Source: Iris pallida (taxonomy: Eukaryota > Streptophyta > Magnoliopsida > Asparagales > Iridaceae). Taken from it: 64,000 bases of DNA. The notes under the pieces were generated by a model, which was not told where the DNA came from, made no database searches, and was given only the letters and a program-made list of their open reading frames with translations. Shown here one piece after another: positions 12,273-25,400 of this stretch. The stretch lies in assembly GCA_029216955.1 (NCBI GenBank), contig JANAVB010006998.1, positions 2,709,192-2,773,191 of the forward strand, given 5' to 3'. A program made the translations under genes and the position numbers. Each line of letters opens with the position of its first letter. The first letter of the stretch is position 1.

Positions 12273-12794
12273 ATGGTCAAGAAGTTGTTTATAAATGAAC
12301 CCAACCAAGCTATTTATAGGAAGCCCTTCAAAACAACAAGTTTAGTACAACTATAAATGTGCAAGTGGTATACAATCGGTATACTGCTATGCACAATAAC
12401 AACTAGAAAAGACTAGTTTTCTAGTCGTTACAACATCTAATGGTGATTAAAATTCAACCAGTGGTATACCGTCGGTATATCGTTGCATTATTTTTCTGGC
12501 ATTTTAAACTTGCTGTAATGGAATAAGCTTTAACAATATACCGATAACATATCGTTTGTTCTCCAAGTAAGGACTTTGTGTGTCTGGGCTTGCTTTTTGT
12601 TTTAGCCTTTAATTGTCACTTGACATTGTGTTACAAATAAACCTAAAGACTCTTTACATTACTGAAATGCAGAACACGATAGATAGTAGAGCCTTCGTCT
12701 TTTTTTTGAATATGAATCTCATTGTTTTTCGCGAGTGAGTATTTTGACTTTGAAATTTGTTTAAAATACTTCATTTGGTTGAACAATTTTGTAC
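12273..12794. other. Unassigned AT-rich stretch with GTATAC dyads
   Basis: Contains three related palindromic blocks of the form GGTATAC-n-CGGTATA at about 12367, 12462 and 12535. No gene or element boundary is recognised. Confidence 0.4.
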
Positions 12795-13080
12795 CACTAC
12801 AAGTAAAAAAAAGATCTTTCTTGATGGTCGATTTTTTGACAGTCATTCTAAACTATCAAAAAAACCTATTTTTGACCATTTTGGCTATCTGTCATGAATA
12901 CACTTACTCCTTGAAGTTTACTAAATTTTATGAGTATTGTTGATGATTTTGGAATGACGGTCAATAAAAGTCTATTTTTATGTTAACGGTTATTTCACAA
13001 ACTTTATTATTATAGGGCTAAAAAATCCCTGAAGAAAATTTAATTTTTTATATATAAAACTTCATTTGATAACTTTATCC
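12795..13080 (+). mobile_element. CACTA-like terminus, degraded
   Basis: CACTACAAGTAAAAAAAA at 12795 resembles the 5' end of CACTA transposons. It is followed by short inverted words around GACGGTCA/TGACCATT (12825-12970), as in CACTA subterminal regions. No matching right end or duplication was found, so the extent is a guess. Confidence 0.4.
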
Positions 13081-13183
13081 TCCCGAGCTTAATCATTCTC
13101 TTCTCCCTCTCTCCCCTCCTAATGATCACCTCCTCCTCATTCCAAATTTGACGTTCTCACCACCCACAACGGCGTGACCGGAG

Positions 13184-13381
13184 ATGATGGAGCTTATTAA
13201 GAAGCCGATAGTGGTCGAGACCGTCATCGACGTTTTCCTATGTGCCATGTTGATCTAGCTCGCTATCATGATCAGGCTCCTTCGATTAATCGTGCACCCG
13301 AGGTGGACCAACCTGGTCTTCCTCGGCCTCCTCTTTGGTTCGAGGAGGATAGCTTACGCCGTAGAGGAATGGTACAAGTAG
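13184..13381 (+). pseudogene. Small host-like gene fragment with one in-frame stop
   Basis: An open frame of 65 codons, broken once by TAG at 13256, begins at tandem ATG codons after a CT-rich leader typical of a plant 5' UTR. The product starts with Lys- and Val-rich residues, then a hydrophobic segment (FLCAM-LI) that could span a membrane. A second part reads HPRWTNLVFLGLL and later GSRRIAYAVEEWYK. Its codon use and base composition are more GC-rich than the neighbours. I do not recognise the family. Its position just inside a CACTA-like end suggests capture by that element. Confidence 0.4.
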
Positions 13382-13589
13382 ATACCGATCATCACCATGT
13401 CGTACCTATCATCCACCGTCGTCACCACCATCAGTTGTTATCTCGAGGTTAGGGTTCCCTTTTCTAGGTACAATATTTTCCCAAAATTCAAATTATGGTT
13501 TATTATTATTAACAGAAGCATTTGAAAGATCATTAATGCTTGTGTTGGATTGTATCTTATTTATAATTGGGCGCTCAAAGTGGGGGGGG

Positions 13590-14280
13590 GTGAAAATAGA
13601 GTTGGTAATTTAGTCTCACATCGGTAGGAGGTAGGATCATGAGGTATAGTACATGAGAATTCTCTTTTAAGGCATATGGGTCCAATCCAATATCATCCTT
13701 TATGGGCCAAACTCCGATTCGAGTCACACCGTGTTCCCAACAGAGTGGTATTAGAGCTTTTAGTTCTACTGATACCCACATAGTGGTGTCAGAGCTTTGG
13801 TTTCCAAAGGGTGTCTGGGTTGAAAATTAAGCCAAGGAGAAAAGATGGATGCGGAGTCGGTGTGCATGGTAAACCTAAACGATATCAATTACCATTATTG
13901 GTGGAGCAAGATAAAAGATTTATTGTTCATCAAGAAGCATCTACCGATATTTGCTTTCGAGAGGCCAGTGATAAATTCGAGGAGGACTGAAAATTTGAGC
14001 ACATACATGTATGTGGGTATATACGATAGTTTATTGACGAGAACGTGTACAATTATGTTGCAATATAGAGCATGCAAGAACACTTTGGGAGAACCTGAAA
14101 ACTTTGTATGCGAAGCAGACTAGGATAAAAAGTTATTCATGATCCAACAAATGATGGCTATGCGATAAAAAGATGATACGTCTATTATAGATCACCTTAG
14201 TGAGTTCCAAGGCATGATTGACCAATTATCCTTTATGAAAGTAAATTTCAACAACGAAGTTTAGGGGCTTTGGTGACTGT
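13590..14280 (+). pseudogene. Ty1/copia remnant: primer site and gag N-terminus
   Basis: Two primer-site-like words, TGGTATTAGAGC (13746) and TGGTGTCAGAGC (13784), resemble the initiator-Met site of plant copia elements. ATG at 13845 opens a gag frame with NYHYWWSKIKDLLF, a typical copia gag start. After 14120 the frame is broken, but codons for QQMMAM, DDTSIIDHLSEFQGMIDQLS and FNNEV can still be followed to about 14275. The upstream TTTAGTCTCACATCGG block fits a copia LTR. The gag stops abruptly where LTR E begins. Protease and later domains are absent. Confidence 0.75.
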
Positions 14281-17200
14281 TGTCATGTTCCAGCCACAAA
14301 ATACGTAGGACTAGAATACATAAATATGTCACCTACGTATTTAACCAGAATCTAGCCATACTCAAATACGTATAATTTTTGTAAATCAGAACAAGTGTCC
14401 ATGTAATCATTATATCATCCACAACACTAACTAAACTATGAGCTATAATAAGAAATAACTATAGAAGAATAGAATAGATGAAATCTGTCATGCCCCGGTC
14501 CCAAAATATGCGGGACCGAGCCACGTGGCATTGGCCAGTTACGTATTCAACCAGACTCTAGTTCGACTAGAATACGTATAAGCTGTTCGAATGTGTAACT
14601 ATCACTACAATCAACTCTATATCTCAATCCAAGTAATATAACATAAGAAGAAAAAATATGAATAATAGTCTGCAGCCCAATAATCATACTTGCCCGAATA
14701 AACTCAGAATAAATAAATAACATGAGTCTATAAATACTACGCAATCGAACAGATATGTAATAGCATAAATGAAGCTTCGAAAGAGTATATACTTGAAATA
14801 AAATAACACCAGCAACAATCCAGCATGGAGCTCCACAAATCTACACAGCCAAACTGGAAGAAAATCAGGTTTTCAGCGGGATGCAACAAGGTACATAATA
14901 TGCAAGCCAGATGTAAACAGTGCTAGAAATGTGAGTATATAACTGCATCGAGACATGGTGAACTTGACAACAACCATCCTATGTGAAATGCTACTTTTGA
15001 GGATAATATTCAATACGTGGGATTTCCAAATATAAAATTTGTGGCTCCGATATAGAGACTCAACGGGGTGCAAAATCCGTAGCTCCAATACAGAGACTCA
15101 ACGGGATGCAGGATCGTAGCTCTGATATAGAGGCTCAATGGTGTATATGAAACAGTGTGTGTATAGTAGACCACGCATCTAGTAGCTGTCCTTCCCTCCC
15201 ATGAGACAGTACGAGTCGAATCCATGACTCGCGTGATCTAATCCTCTAACAGAAATAGTCGGCCATACCTAGTAAAGTAAATGTAACCTAATCAGGGTCA
15301 TGAATCAACACAGGTTCTGGATTTTCGGACAACTCTAGAATACAGGGAGTCTGGAAAAATGAAAGTAAACAGTATCCTATGGTACAAGTGTATCCAGGTT
15401 GGTACAACCACGGTATCGAGACAATCTCTAATGACCGATACTAGACATTACAAACGTACATCTACACTCGAATCTGCCTTGGACACGAAGTATTGATCGA
15501 CGGTCCTACATCGATACGTAATATAACAAATAAAATAGATATTTAAGAGATTAAAATGGAACTAAAATAAAATATAGCAAGGTACACTTGCCTGGTATTG
15601 TCCGAACTGTGCTGAGACTGCAGTACCAAATTCTATCCCATTATCCATGAGAACCATACTCCATGCAACATCTATCAACCCAAATCACAACAAATATATA
15701 TCACACACTATAGTAACGTATGACTAATAACTCCCACATAGGGAGCTTGGGTCATTCTAGTCACATATTTTCTCATATTATCTAAGACACTTGTTAATTA
15801 TTATCTAGAACTAGGTCACACCAGCCTCTATAATCATTATTGCCAATAATATGAATTATAGATTCAAAACATCAAGTTTGCACCTCGTTGTTCGTATAAA
15901 AAACCTACTACACGCAAATCGAGACATGATGATCAACTATAAGTTCAACAATCTTATCTTAGCGATACGTATGGTCACCTAGTCAATTTCAGCGATGTGA
16001 GATCATTGGAATCGACTGATCTCAGTTTCAACGTACGGGTTCCGAAATACTAACATAAATAGAAATTAATTATAATTAATGGTGATACGTAAAAAAATCT
16101 ACTGACATCGTCGGATGATGAAACAAATATCACCAACGTGTCCAAAATGGTCAAATTAGCTAGGTTAGTCTATCCATAAGTCTAATTTGGGCACAAGAGA
16201 AAAACGGTAATTTTGGGTCAAAACGATGTCCGCCGTTGGACCCGCTTTGCACCAAAAAATGTACAAGGATATAAGTCCACTAAAGATAGTAAATTATATG
16301 TCCACGAGTCCAGAATGATGATATGAATCCAACGGTATATCCGGAATAGGATTCCGATGACCCGATCACAAAATAACCCGTTGACCCGGACGTTGAGACC
16401 CGGTTTTGCACAAAAATCTGTGTCGAGACCATGTTGCTCCAAACTCGGTAAATTATATATAAACTATGTTAGAATGATGCCACGAGTCCACTAGTGGCGT
16501 CGAAATTAGAATCCGGAGTCCCGGGTCCAAAATTATTATTTTATAAGTTGAAAATTACGGTTTCGATAAGCCAACTTTGGCGTCGATTTCAAGTAACCAA
16601 ACGACATCCTACGAAACTGAAACTTATACAGCACGAAGATGGTTATACCTATTGTGCATAGGAACTAGTGGCATGTCAAAGGGAGCTGCAATGGTGGAGA
16701 AACAAATCCACGAAGTTGGCTCCTCGAAACTATTTAAAATAATATAATTTATTCGAGAAACTTGGTGGTTAGTTTTGATCTATCAAACGATTGAATTAAC
16801 GGCTAAAATTTTATTTGAGCGAAGGGGTATATACCAAGATCGAGACAAAAGAATAGGATCAAAGATCCAACGGTCGAATTGTCCAAAAAATATGCCTAAA
16901 GTTGCTATAATGAAGTACGATTTCTGAGTTTCGGAACTCGTGCGTTACGACGGGATCTCGTGTGAACGCACGAATAGCCTCTGTGGCTCATCTTGGAGGA
17001 CAGTGACATGTCTAGAGGGGTGGTCAAAGGTTTTTCATGGTCATGGGAGGTGGCTATGACAGCCCTGTCAGTGGCAACGTCGTCGCTGCGGCCATTGCAC
17101 GCTCCATATACGACTACTGCTTGTAGGCATCGCTGCCATTGCTGGCATCATTTCTGCCCCATCTATACGCTCCTCGGTGGCCTGGCACGGTATTGGTCGA

Positions 17201-17340
17201 CCACTCGACACATCAAGGATATGAAAGTCCATAGGGAGATGAGGAAGGTGGTGTTTAGATGAGGTTGTGGCTCGACTTCGTGAGCGCACACAGTGACGGC
17301 CGACTGTGCTATCCCCGCAACGTCTGACTGCTCTTGTACG
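14281..17340 (-). repeat. LTR-type sequence E (Tekay-like, antisense), right end uncertain
   Basis: TGTCATGTTCCAGCC (14281) and TGTCATGCCCCGGTCCC (14486) look like two copies of one LTR end; both are followed by AATACGTA-containing sequence. The reverse complement matches the 3' end of the family D solo LTR in order: ATACGTA, CTGGC, then GGGGCAT-ACA. A three-fold tandem repeat sits at 15041-15150. The stretch at 17000-17330 is GC-richer. No target duplication was found. Open frames here are short and unconvincing. Confidence 0.55.
15041..15150 (-). repeat. Three-copy tandem repeat in LTR E
   Basis: Three diverged copies of a unit of about 40 bp containing GTAGCTCCGATATAGAGACT and CAACGGG. 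Comparable repeats occur in the family D LTR at 58984-59390. Confidence 0.7.
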
Positions 17341-18718
17341 GATGTGAAGAATAGATAGGCAACTCTAGAGGGGGTGAATAGAGTTTGTAACAATAATGAC
17401 CAAATAAAAATTAACTTTTTTCACCAACAGTAAATAATCAGAGTAGTAAATGGGGAAATAAAAAGATCAAGAGAGCATACACAAATACAGCCGTTTTAAC
17501 CTGGTTTCCCTCATAGAGGACTAGTCTAGGCCTGAGAACTCTAGCTTAGAATTAAATCCACTATTTATGAAATAGTAATTACATCCCGTGCCTTTTCTTC
17601 AGAAGAGCACGTCAACTTCTTATAAAGATCGCTGTGGCGAAGCTTGGAATTTTCCAAGCGACTTTCTTGACTCTTGCACAAACTTCTAACTGAATAGCAC
17701 TAAGCACTTTTAGGCTTAGGAAGCTTGTGGCTAGTAGATGAGAAGGTTAAGGCTTGTATGAGGCTTATAAAGAAGAGAAGAAGAGATAATTAAATGATTA
17801 AAAATGAGAGAATACAAGGCCTATTCATACTAGTTGGGATTCGTCAAGAATTCTGTGTCATGAATTCAAAATTTTGGATGTTAGAAAACTATTATACAGC
17901 ATACCCTAAAAATTAGGGTCCTAAAAATTATGCCCAAACTCTGTGTGGGACAGAGTTCGACTAGAACTTTGTCTCCATAGGACAGAATGTTCAGATGGGC
18001 TTTGTGGGCTAGTTTAGCTTTTGGTGGAGCTTTGGGTTTGTTTGGGAATAAGGTACTCAGTTTACATTTTACTAGACTCAATAAATGTAAAATAGTACAG
18101 ACTCTGAAAACGAGTACGCTGTAGGAGAGAGACGACATCCGTCTTGTACTGAGTTATGTCTTGATGTGTCATATTGAATTATGACAAGTATCATATTGTC
18201 AATTTGTTAATATTTGGTTGACTAAGATCCAGTTTGGGTCAACAATCTCCCCCATATTGATAATTGACAAAATAATATTTGTATATTCAATGTTCATACT
18301 TGGACACAAGTTGAAAGGGGTAGACAAGCATAGAATGCAGTAGCTCCCCCGTAATCATAGCTCCCCCATAAACATAGCTTCTCCGAAGACCAAAATGCCT
18401 TATCCTGATATAAAGTATCTCCTCCAAAACATAGATATCACACAATATCATAGAAATATGAATATCAAATAGAATATTAGATAGATCTCCCCCTTTTTGG
18501 CATTTATCAAAATGAACACAACACAGACAGGCAGAAGACTGTATAAAGGATAAACTAGCAAGCACACAATAATAATAATATAATAACTGCAAATAAAATC
18601 TAAAGATCCACAGAAACTGAAAATATAATCATACAAGAAAATAAAACTACATAAGCATAAATCATAAAACTAAATAAGATCATCAATAGTAGCAGCAGCA
18701 GGTACGGAACCACATCCA
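17341..18718 (-). other. Retroelement 3' flank with CTCCCCC signatures
   Basis: Contains CAATCTCCCCCATATTG (18242) and CTCCCCCTTTTTGGC (18485). On the minus strand these read as the GGGGGAGATTG words typical downstream of copia (SIRE-like) coding regions. Also contains CTAGAGGGGGTGAATAG (17368). It probably is the 3' untranslated part and LTR region of the minus-strand element whose ORF lies at 18719-19973. No gene is seen in the stretch itself. Confidence 0.4.
17937..17957. other. Short inverted repeat AACTCTGT/ACAGAGTT
   Basis: Arms of 8 bp around a 5-bp loop. The same core recurs in the longer hairpin at 20296-20334. Confidence 0.6.
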
Positions 18719-19973
18719 TTATGGGGCACGAGATGGTCCAGCGGTGTCAAATGGATCAGTATCAGAACGACGAGGATCCACAAAAGCTGCATCCGGATCC
18801 AAATATCGCTTGACCCAAGGGTCGTCGATACGGTAACCAGTGCAAGATGGATCCCGCTCCATAGGAAGGGGCATAGTGGGATGCCGAGACATGGTGTACC
18901 GGATGTCATGTAATGAGTTGCTGATGGCACTCATCTGTAAAGTGGAACGATAATCCAGCTGGGTCCAGCGGTCTTCCTCCAATATAAAATGATTGTGCAA
19001 TATAGTCTGGATAGACTCGAGAGTAGCAGGTGGCTCAGGTGCAAGTTGCCCAAGAGCAGGTGCATCAGCCTGAGCATCAGACCCAGAATGCTCAGACTCA
19101 GCAGAAGACTCAACAGTTGCTAGAAGCTGCCTTACCTTAGACAGATAGGCAGGGGCTAGAAGGAACTGGCACTCATCAAGAGGAATGTTGAACGTACGAA
19201 AGACCATTGGCAAATAAAGAGCATAGACCAATGATCGAGGCCTCTTCCGTGCACTAATCATCCAGTCCATCATAGTGTGCGGAAGGTTAAACGGGACATG
19301 GAAGTGAAGATGATATAGTACAGAGATCTTAAAATAAGAAACTTCATCAGTCGATCCTGCTTTGGGCAAGATCGTGGAGAAGACGATAAGATAAATTTTT
19401 GTAGAAATATGGGTTAAAGAATTTAGCAACTTACTTGTGTGGACGAGTGTTGGGAGTACACAAATCATCCTTAAAACTCTCAAGGGACGATCCATCGGGA
19501 AATTGAAACTTGCGTGCATCGACATGTTTCTTCCAGGAATTGGGTTCTGGGATCTCGAGTTATTCCGCAAGTTCAAAATCATCAAAAGTGATGTTAATTT
19601 TGGCAACACGAGAATAGATTCGTGTGTCGTCAAAAGTGAGATTACAGTAAAATATTTGGATAGCATTCAAATATATAAGAGATGATGTAGATACTAACTC
19701 ATCTAGACAAAGGTCATAAAATAATGAGTAATATCAAGAAAATATAGTAAAATTGATAGGATGACCTGCATACATGCTCCTGGAACGAAAGTCATTGAAC
19801 CGTTCATTGGAAGCCTCCAATGAAACAAAAATTTGTCATTAAACGTGTTGGAGTCATGAGGTTGGTAGATTAAAAAGTGGATGAATGGGTTGAACATCTT
19901 GAGGAGGAGGGTTAGACGATGGAGCACCCTTAGTTATAGCCCTCTTTCCCCTATTGAACAACCTAGGTGCCAT
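18719..19973 (-). pseudogene. Retroelement-associated plant transposon protein, multi-exon pseudogene
   Basis: Minus-strand gene. ATG at 19973 starts MAPRLFNRGKRAITKG and a Pro-rich N-terminus. Past a frame break, codons give FVSLEASNERFNDFRSRSM, followed by an apparent intron starting GTCATCC (about 19765). The next part includes a CTPNTRPHK end before GTAAGT (about 19437). The longest open part (19666-18719) contains ILPKAGSTDEVSYFKISVLYH and HTMMDWMISARKRPRSLVYA, as in the plant transposon protein domain common in retroelements. The C-terminal half (QTILHNHFILEEDRWTQLDY and later) looks helical. The gene is broken by at least one frameshift. The exact element type is uncertain. Confidence 0.5.
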
Positions 19974-20644
19974 TGGTAATGATAAGAATTTGAAATTTGA
20001 GATAGAGAAAATAAGAGATTATACCTCAAAAGATTAGAAGAATATGGAAGAGGATAGCCCTAAACCTAAGCTTCTTGAATTTTGAGGGTGAAAGATCTAA
20101 GAGTTGAGAGAACTATGGTTAAGGTTTGGAGAGGATGAACTTGGAGAGGGTTTAGAGGTGGCAATGGAGAAGAGAGAGAAGGGAATTCTCAAAAATATGA
20201 AGGAAGGGTCGACTGGTCGGGTTAATCCTGGACCATTGGATCAAAATAAAAGGAAGACTGAGAGCAATTGGGAGTTCTGGAATCAGCAGACCAAACTCGG
20301 CCCGAACTCTGTATGAGGCAGAGTTCGGCCCGAGTTCTGGGTGCTGAGGCCAGAACTCAAAACAGTTAAAAAATGGCTAAGTGTTAAAAGAAATGGATTG
20401 GCAAAGATGTAAGATTAGCAAATGTTTGATGAAAATAAAAAATTTTATTGAAAAAGAAACCATAAAAGGAAGAAATGGAATTGAATGTAGAAAATTATGA
20501 ATTAACGAAGTTACTAATGAAATTAAACCATATAATAAACAAGGATTTATGACAGCGACCACTACGATGAAACTGCCATAGGGTAGCTATCGGGGCCGGA
20601 TCCCAGCTAGTGGTAGTCCGAAGATTAGTGCACCGTGTCGCTTA
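19974..20644. other. Upstream region of the plant transposon protein pseudogene
   Basis: The minus strand from about 20120 to 19974 resembles a 5' UTR (CTTCTAATCTTTTGAG before GTATAATC, a possible leader intron). Beyond it lie the hairpin at 20296-20334 and unassigned AT-rich sequence. No other gene is seen. Confidence 0.35.
20296..20334. other. Hairpin, 16-bp arms, one mismatch
   Basis: CTCGGCCCGAACTCTG, a 7-base loop TATGAGG, then CAGAGTTCGGCCCGAG. The core matches the inverted repeat at 17937-17957, on the other side of the pseudogene. Confidence 0.8.
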
Positions 20645-22379
20645 TGTCACGCCCTAACTCGGAGAATCTTTCGTCCTCGCTTCGATTCGCACTGAATCGT
20701 TCGTCCTCGCTAAGGCGTGATGCCATACAAGTCTGGTGTTGTACTTATACAAGGCAAGAACGTGCACTGTTATGTCATTTAGAAATATTTCAAAACCCAA
20801 CCACATTTCAGAAATATTGAGAACACAATATAGGAAGAAGAAATACTCATTTTATTGATAATTGTAGTCAGAATACAACTTTTCTCGATAATATTTGAAA
20901 TACCTTTTCGGCTACATTGATTCATGAAAAGAACTACAACTGATAGGCTGCCATGAAATAACTTTCCGTTCCATACATCATGCCCCTTTAGTACTTTGAA
21001 ATATAAGCAGCTATTTTTGAAAACTCCGCAATACTTTGTGCATCTTTAGGGAAAACAACTTGAAAGTAGTAGCAATTCAGAAAGCCTTAGTTCAGATGTG
21101 CGCCTGAGCCTTCTCCAGTACCTATGGAGGAGGTGTCAGCACATTATAACAATGCGCTGGTGAGCCCCGTCGGCCCACTCAGCTAAACCAACATTTCATT
21201 AATGACAAGTATTTTAAGGATATGAACTTATTAGGAACAGGCAACATTTAGAGTGAATCACAATTAAGGCAACATGGAATTTCATGAAACCATGTTTACT
21301 TTACCATTGGCCGAATCCAGCTTTCCTGCATAAGATACAAGATAATAATAATATACTTACCGCCCCTGCATAAGACATTGATTAGCATACATCCTTACAA
21401 CATGACCATTGGTGTTAGTGCACCATTTCGGACGTTGCCATATAGGACTTTGAAAGGTAATCAGTGTGCCATTTCACTTGGGTTACAAGCCCTAATAAAA
21501 TGTTCCGACACCACGTACCCTTAAAGTACGTTTACATTTTCTCCATGGTCAGATCAGCCCCAGCACTAGGCATATCATCCAAGGAAGCAGACACCCCCTT
21601 GTATACAAGTTGTCCCCGGTCATGCGAATGTGTGTCCGAGTCAACAATTATAGTATGCATAGAATATGGAAGTACTAGGCACATATTCATTCTCAACATT
21701 CATATTCCACCATCATAGGCATCAATTCGTTCCATTTCTATGTTTAAAAGGGCAAGCATAATCTCAATGCTGTTAACATTATAATCAATTCATTCAATGT
21801 TCAAGGGGCAATCATCATTTTAATGTTCAGTGACTAGCTTCTTAGTGGTATTGACTTGTGGCATTAGCAACTTGATATCGATCAACGAATGTTGCAAGAC
21901 ATTTATTTAGTTGGCATGAAGGAATAGTGATAGGGACAATACCCCCACAGAGATCCATACTCACCAAATTAGAGAATCGCAGAGTGAAAGAGAAACACTT
22001 GCACGCTTAGCCTTCCGTTATGCGTCAGTCTGCAATGGCACCAAAAGCTTGGTTAATACTCCGTCTCGTTATGTTCTCTTCTCTCAGAATTCTCAAGAAT
22101 GAATGCTATACAAATCGATAAAAACGGTCAAGAATCAAATCATCGAAAATTATTCAGAAAAACATCCATCAAAACCAAGCAACAAAACCAGCAGCAAAAC
22201 ATCCAGAGAAAACTTTTGGACATATTTCAAGAGAAACCAATCCATTTGTTGGAAAGGTTCTTATGCACTTGTCCGTGATCGATTCGGTGCCGATGGTAAG
22301 TTTCCCCAATACTCTATTTCGACCGAGTTAACTAAGTCACATGCCTTACATAGTGAACCGCTAGGAACGGGGCACTACA
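20645..22379 (-). repeat. Element C 3' LTR, about 1.7 kb
   Basis: The right edge GGGGCACTACA (22379) is the LTR start on the minus strand (TGTAGTGCCCC), just after the polypurine-like region and pol stop. The left edge is taken as TGTCACGCCC (20645), which mirrors element A's LTR end. The flank on the left is GCTTA. No gene is seen inside. Confidence 0.65.
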
Positions 22380-22415
22380 TAATATACCACTAAGAAAAAG
22401 TTTTATCCTCGAAAC

Positions 22416-25400
22416 TTAAAGCAAAAGTCCTACCTCAAAATTATCAAACAACGAGGGGTATTTCACCCGTATCTCCTCCTCTAGTTCCCACGTTGACTCC
22501 TCGACCGCATGGTTCCGCCATAGCACGTTGGCCAAGGATATTGTCCGATTCTGTAAAACTTTCTCTTTCCTGTCTAAAATTTGGACAAGCTCTTTAGTGT
22601 AGGATAGGTCAGCGCTCAGCTGCAATTGATCAAAGTTCACTACGTGACTTGGATCATGTACGTACTTTCGCAGTTGGGATACATGGAAGACATCGTGCAC
22701 ATCAGCCAGAGCCGGAGATAGTGTAAGTCGATTAGCCACTGAGGCTACCTTCTCCAAAATCTTGAAGGGTCCAACGAATCTCGGGCTCAGCTTTTCCTTC
22801 ATCCTAAACCGCATCACACCTCGCATTGGTGTGACCTTCAAGAAGATATGATCTCCCACTGTGAATTCTAAAGGTCGTCGATGTACGTTCACATAACTCC
22901 TCTGTAGACTTTGAGTAACTCTAAGCCTTTCCCGAATTAAGCGGACCCTCTCGACGGCCTGTTCCACAAGTTCTGTTCCGAGCACTTTCCGTTCGCCAAC
23001 TTCATCCCAGCAAACCGGCGATCGATATTTCTGTCCATATAAAGCTTCGTACGAGGCCATTCGGATACTTGGCTGATAACTGTTGTTATAGGCAAATTCT
23101 GCTAATACGAGATGTGTATCCTAGTTTGTCTTCGAATCGAGCACGCAAAATCTTAACATATCTTCAAGAATCTGATTTACTCTCTCTGTCTGACCATCAG
23201 TCTGCGGATGGTATGCCGTACCGAAATTCAACTTTGTGCCTAAAGCTGAGTGCAGACTTATCCAAAATTGCGATAAGAATCACCCGTCTCTATCTGACAC
23301 TATAGAAGCTGGCACCCCGGGTAATCTTTATGTAAATCTGAGCCAACCGTTCTACGCCCCACGTAACTTTTATTGGAATGAAATGAGCCGATTTGGTCAA
23401 TCTATCCACGATCACCCAAATTGCATCATTTTCCTTTTGAGTTCTTGGCAAGCCGACTATAAAGTCCATACAGATATTATCCCACTTCCACTGTAGGATA
23501 GCCAAATTTTGTAGTTCTCCGTCTGGCCATTGGTGTTCAGCCTTCACATGCTGACAAGCCATACATTGTGACACAAATAGAGCCACATCCTTCTTTATAC
23601 CATGCCACCAAAATATTGAGCGCAGGTCCTTGTATATTTTCGTGCTTCCCGGATGCAAGGAATACTTCACAAAATGAGTCTCGGTCAGTATTTCCTTTCT
23701 GAGCTCATCATCCTTAGGAACGCACAATCTTCCCTTGACACGAATAGTGTTACCTTCAACTGTAAAGTCGAACACCTTTTCTGTTAGAATTAACTCGCGT
23801 ATCTTCTGCAGAAATGGATCGTCCTTCTGAGCAATCTTAATCCTTCCCTGGAGACTCGGCTCAAGCTGTAACTGAGCCAACTGTACATTCTGTGGACGGA
23901 TCCTGAATTCGTTGCCCATCTCTTCAAGATCGTGTAGTACCTCCTTCGCTACTGCTAGTGTTCCAACAAATTTTTGACTCAAGGTATCAGCGACCACGTT
24001 CCCTTTACCCGACGTGTAGGAAATTGTCAAGTCATAGTCCTTGATCAACTGTAACCAACGCCGCTGCCTCAAATTCAATTCCTTCTGTGTGAATATGTAC
24101 TTCAGGTTTTTATGATCCGTGAAGATCTTGTAGAACACACCATAGAGATAGTGTTGCCACAATTTCAACGCAAACACAATTGTCGCCAGTTCTAAATCAT
24201 GAGTTGGATAATTCTTCTCATGCTGTTTGAGTTGTCTCGACGCATACGATATTATCTTCCCACGTTGCATGAGAACACATCCCAAACCAAGTCCCGATGC
24301 GTCACTGTAGATCTGGAATCCCTCAGAGCCTTTTGGAATGCTAAAATTGGAGCCGTGACGAGCCGTTGCTTGACTTATTAAAAACTATTCTCATAGTCGT
24401 CGGTCCACTTAAATATGACTCCCTTTTGAGTGAGGCGAGTCAAAGGCGAAGTGATTCTTGAAAAGTCTTTCACAAACCTACGGTAGTACCCCGCTAAACC
24501 AAGAAAACTCCGTATCTTACTAGCCGATGCAGGCTGTTTCCAGTCTATAACTGCCTCAATCTTCTTTGGGTCAATGACAACGCCGTCTGCTGAGACAACG
24601 TGCCCTAGGAACGACACGCTGTCCATCCAAAATTCGTATTTACTTAGTTTTGCATAAAGCTGATTGTCTCCCAGCAACTGAAGTACTTCTCTCAAGTGTT
24701 CGACATGAGTATCCCTGTCCTTTGAGTAGATCAAGATGTCATCGATGAACACAACAACATACTTGTCTAAGAACGGTCGAAATACTCTATTCATTAAATC
24801 CATAAAGGCTGTTGGAGCATTAGTCAAACCGAATGGCATGACCGAAAACTCATAGTGTTCGTATCTCGTACGGAATGTTGACTTAGGTACATCTTCGGGT
24901 ATGATCTTCAACTGATGGTGTCCTGAATGAAGATCGATTTTTGAAAATACGATCGCCCCTTGTAGCTGATCGAACAGATCATCTATCCATGGCAAAGGAT
25001 ACTTGTTACGGATGGTTGCCTTATTCAGTTCTCTGTAATCGATGCACAGCCGCATCGTCCCATCCTTTTTTTATACAAACAGTACTGGAGCTCCCCATGG
25101 AGATACACTTGGGCGAATGTATCCTCGGTCTAGCAATTCCCGTAGATGTACCTTTAGTTCCTTTAATTCTGTCGGAGCCATCCTATACGGCACCTTTGAT
25201 ATCGGGCGAGTATCCGGGAATGTATCAATTATGAATTCAATTTCTCTATCCGACGATATTCCAGGTATTTCGTCCAAAAACACATCGGAGAACTCTGCCA
25301 CAATTTTGGTCTGATTCGAGCCTACACTCTTCATTCGAGTGTCTTGAACAGAAGCGAGAAATCCTTCACACCCTGAGTACAGTAAGTGCCTTGCTGTAAC

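Noticed and set aside
16993..17393. Overlapping 73-89 codon frames on both strands
   Set aside because: GC-richer part of LTR E with no domain or consistent start; not supported as genes.
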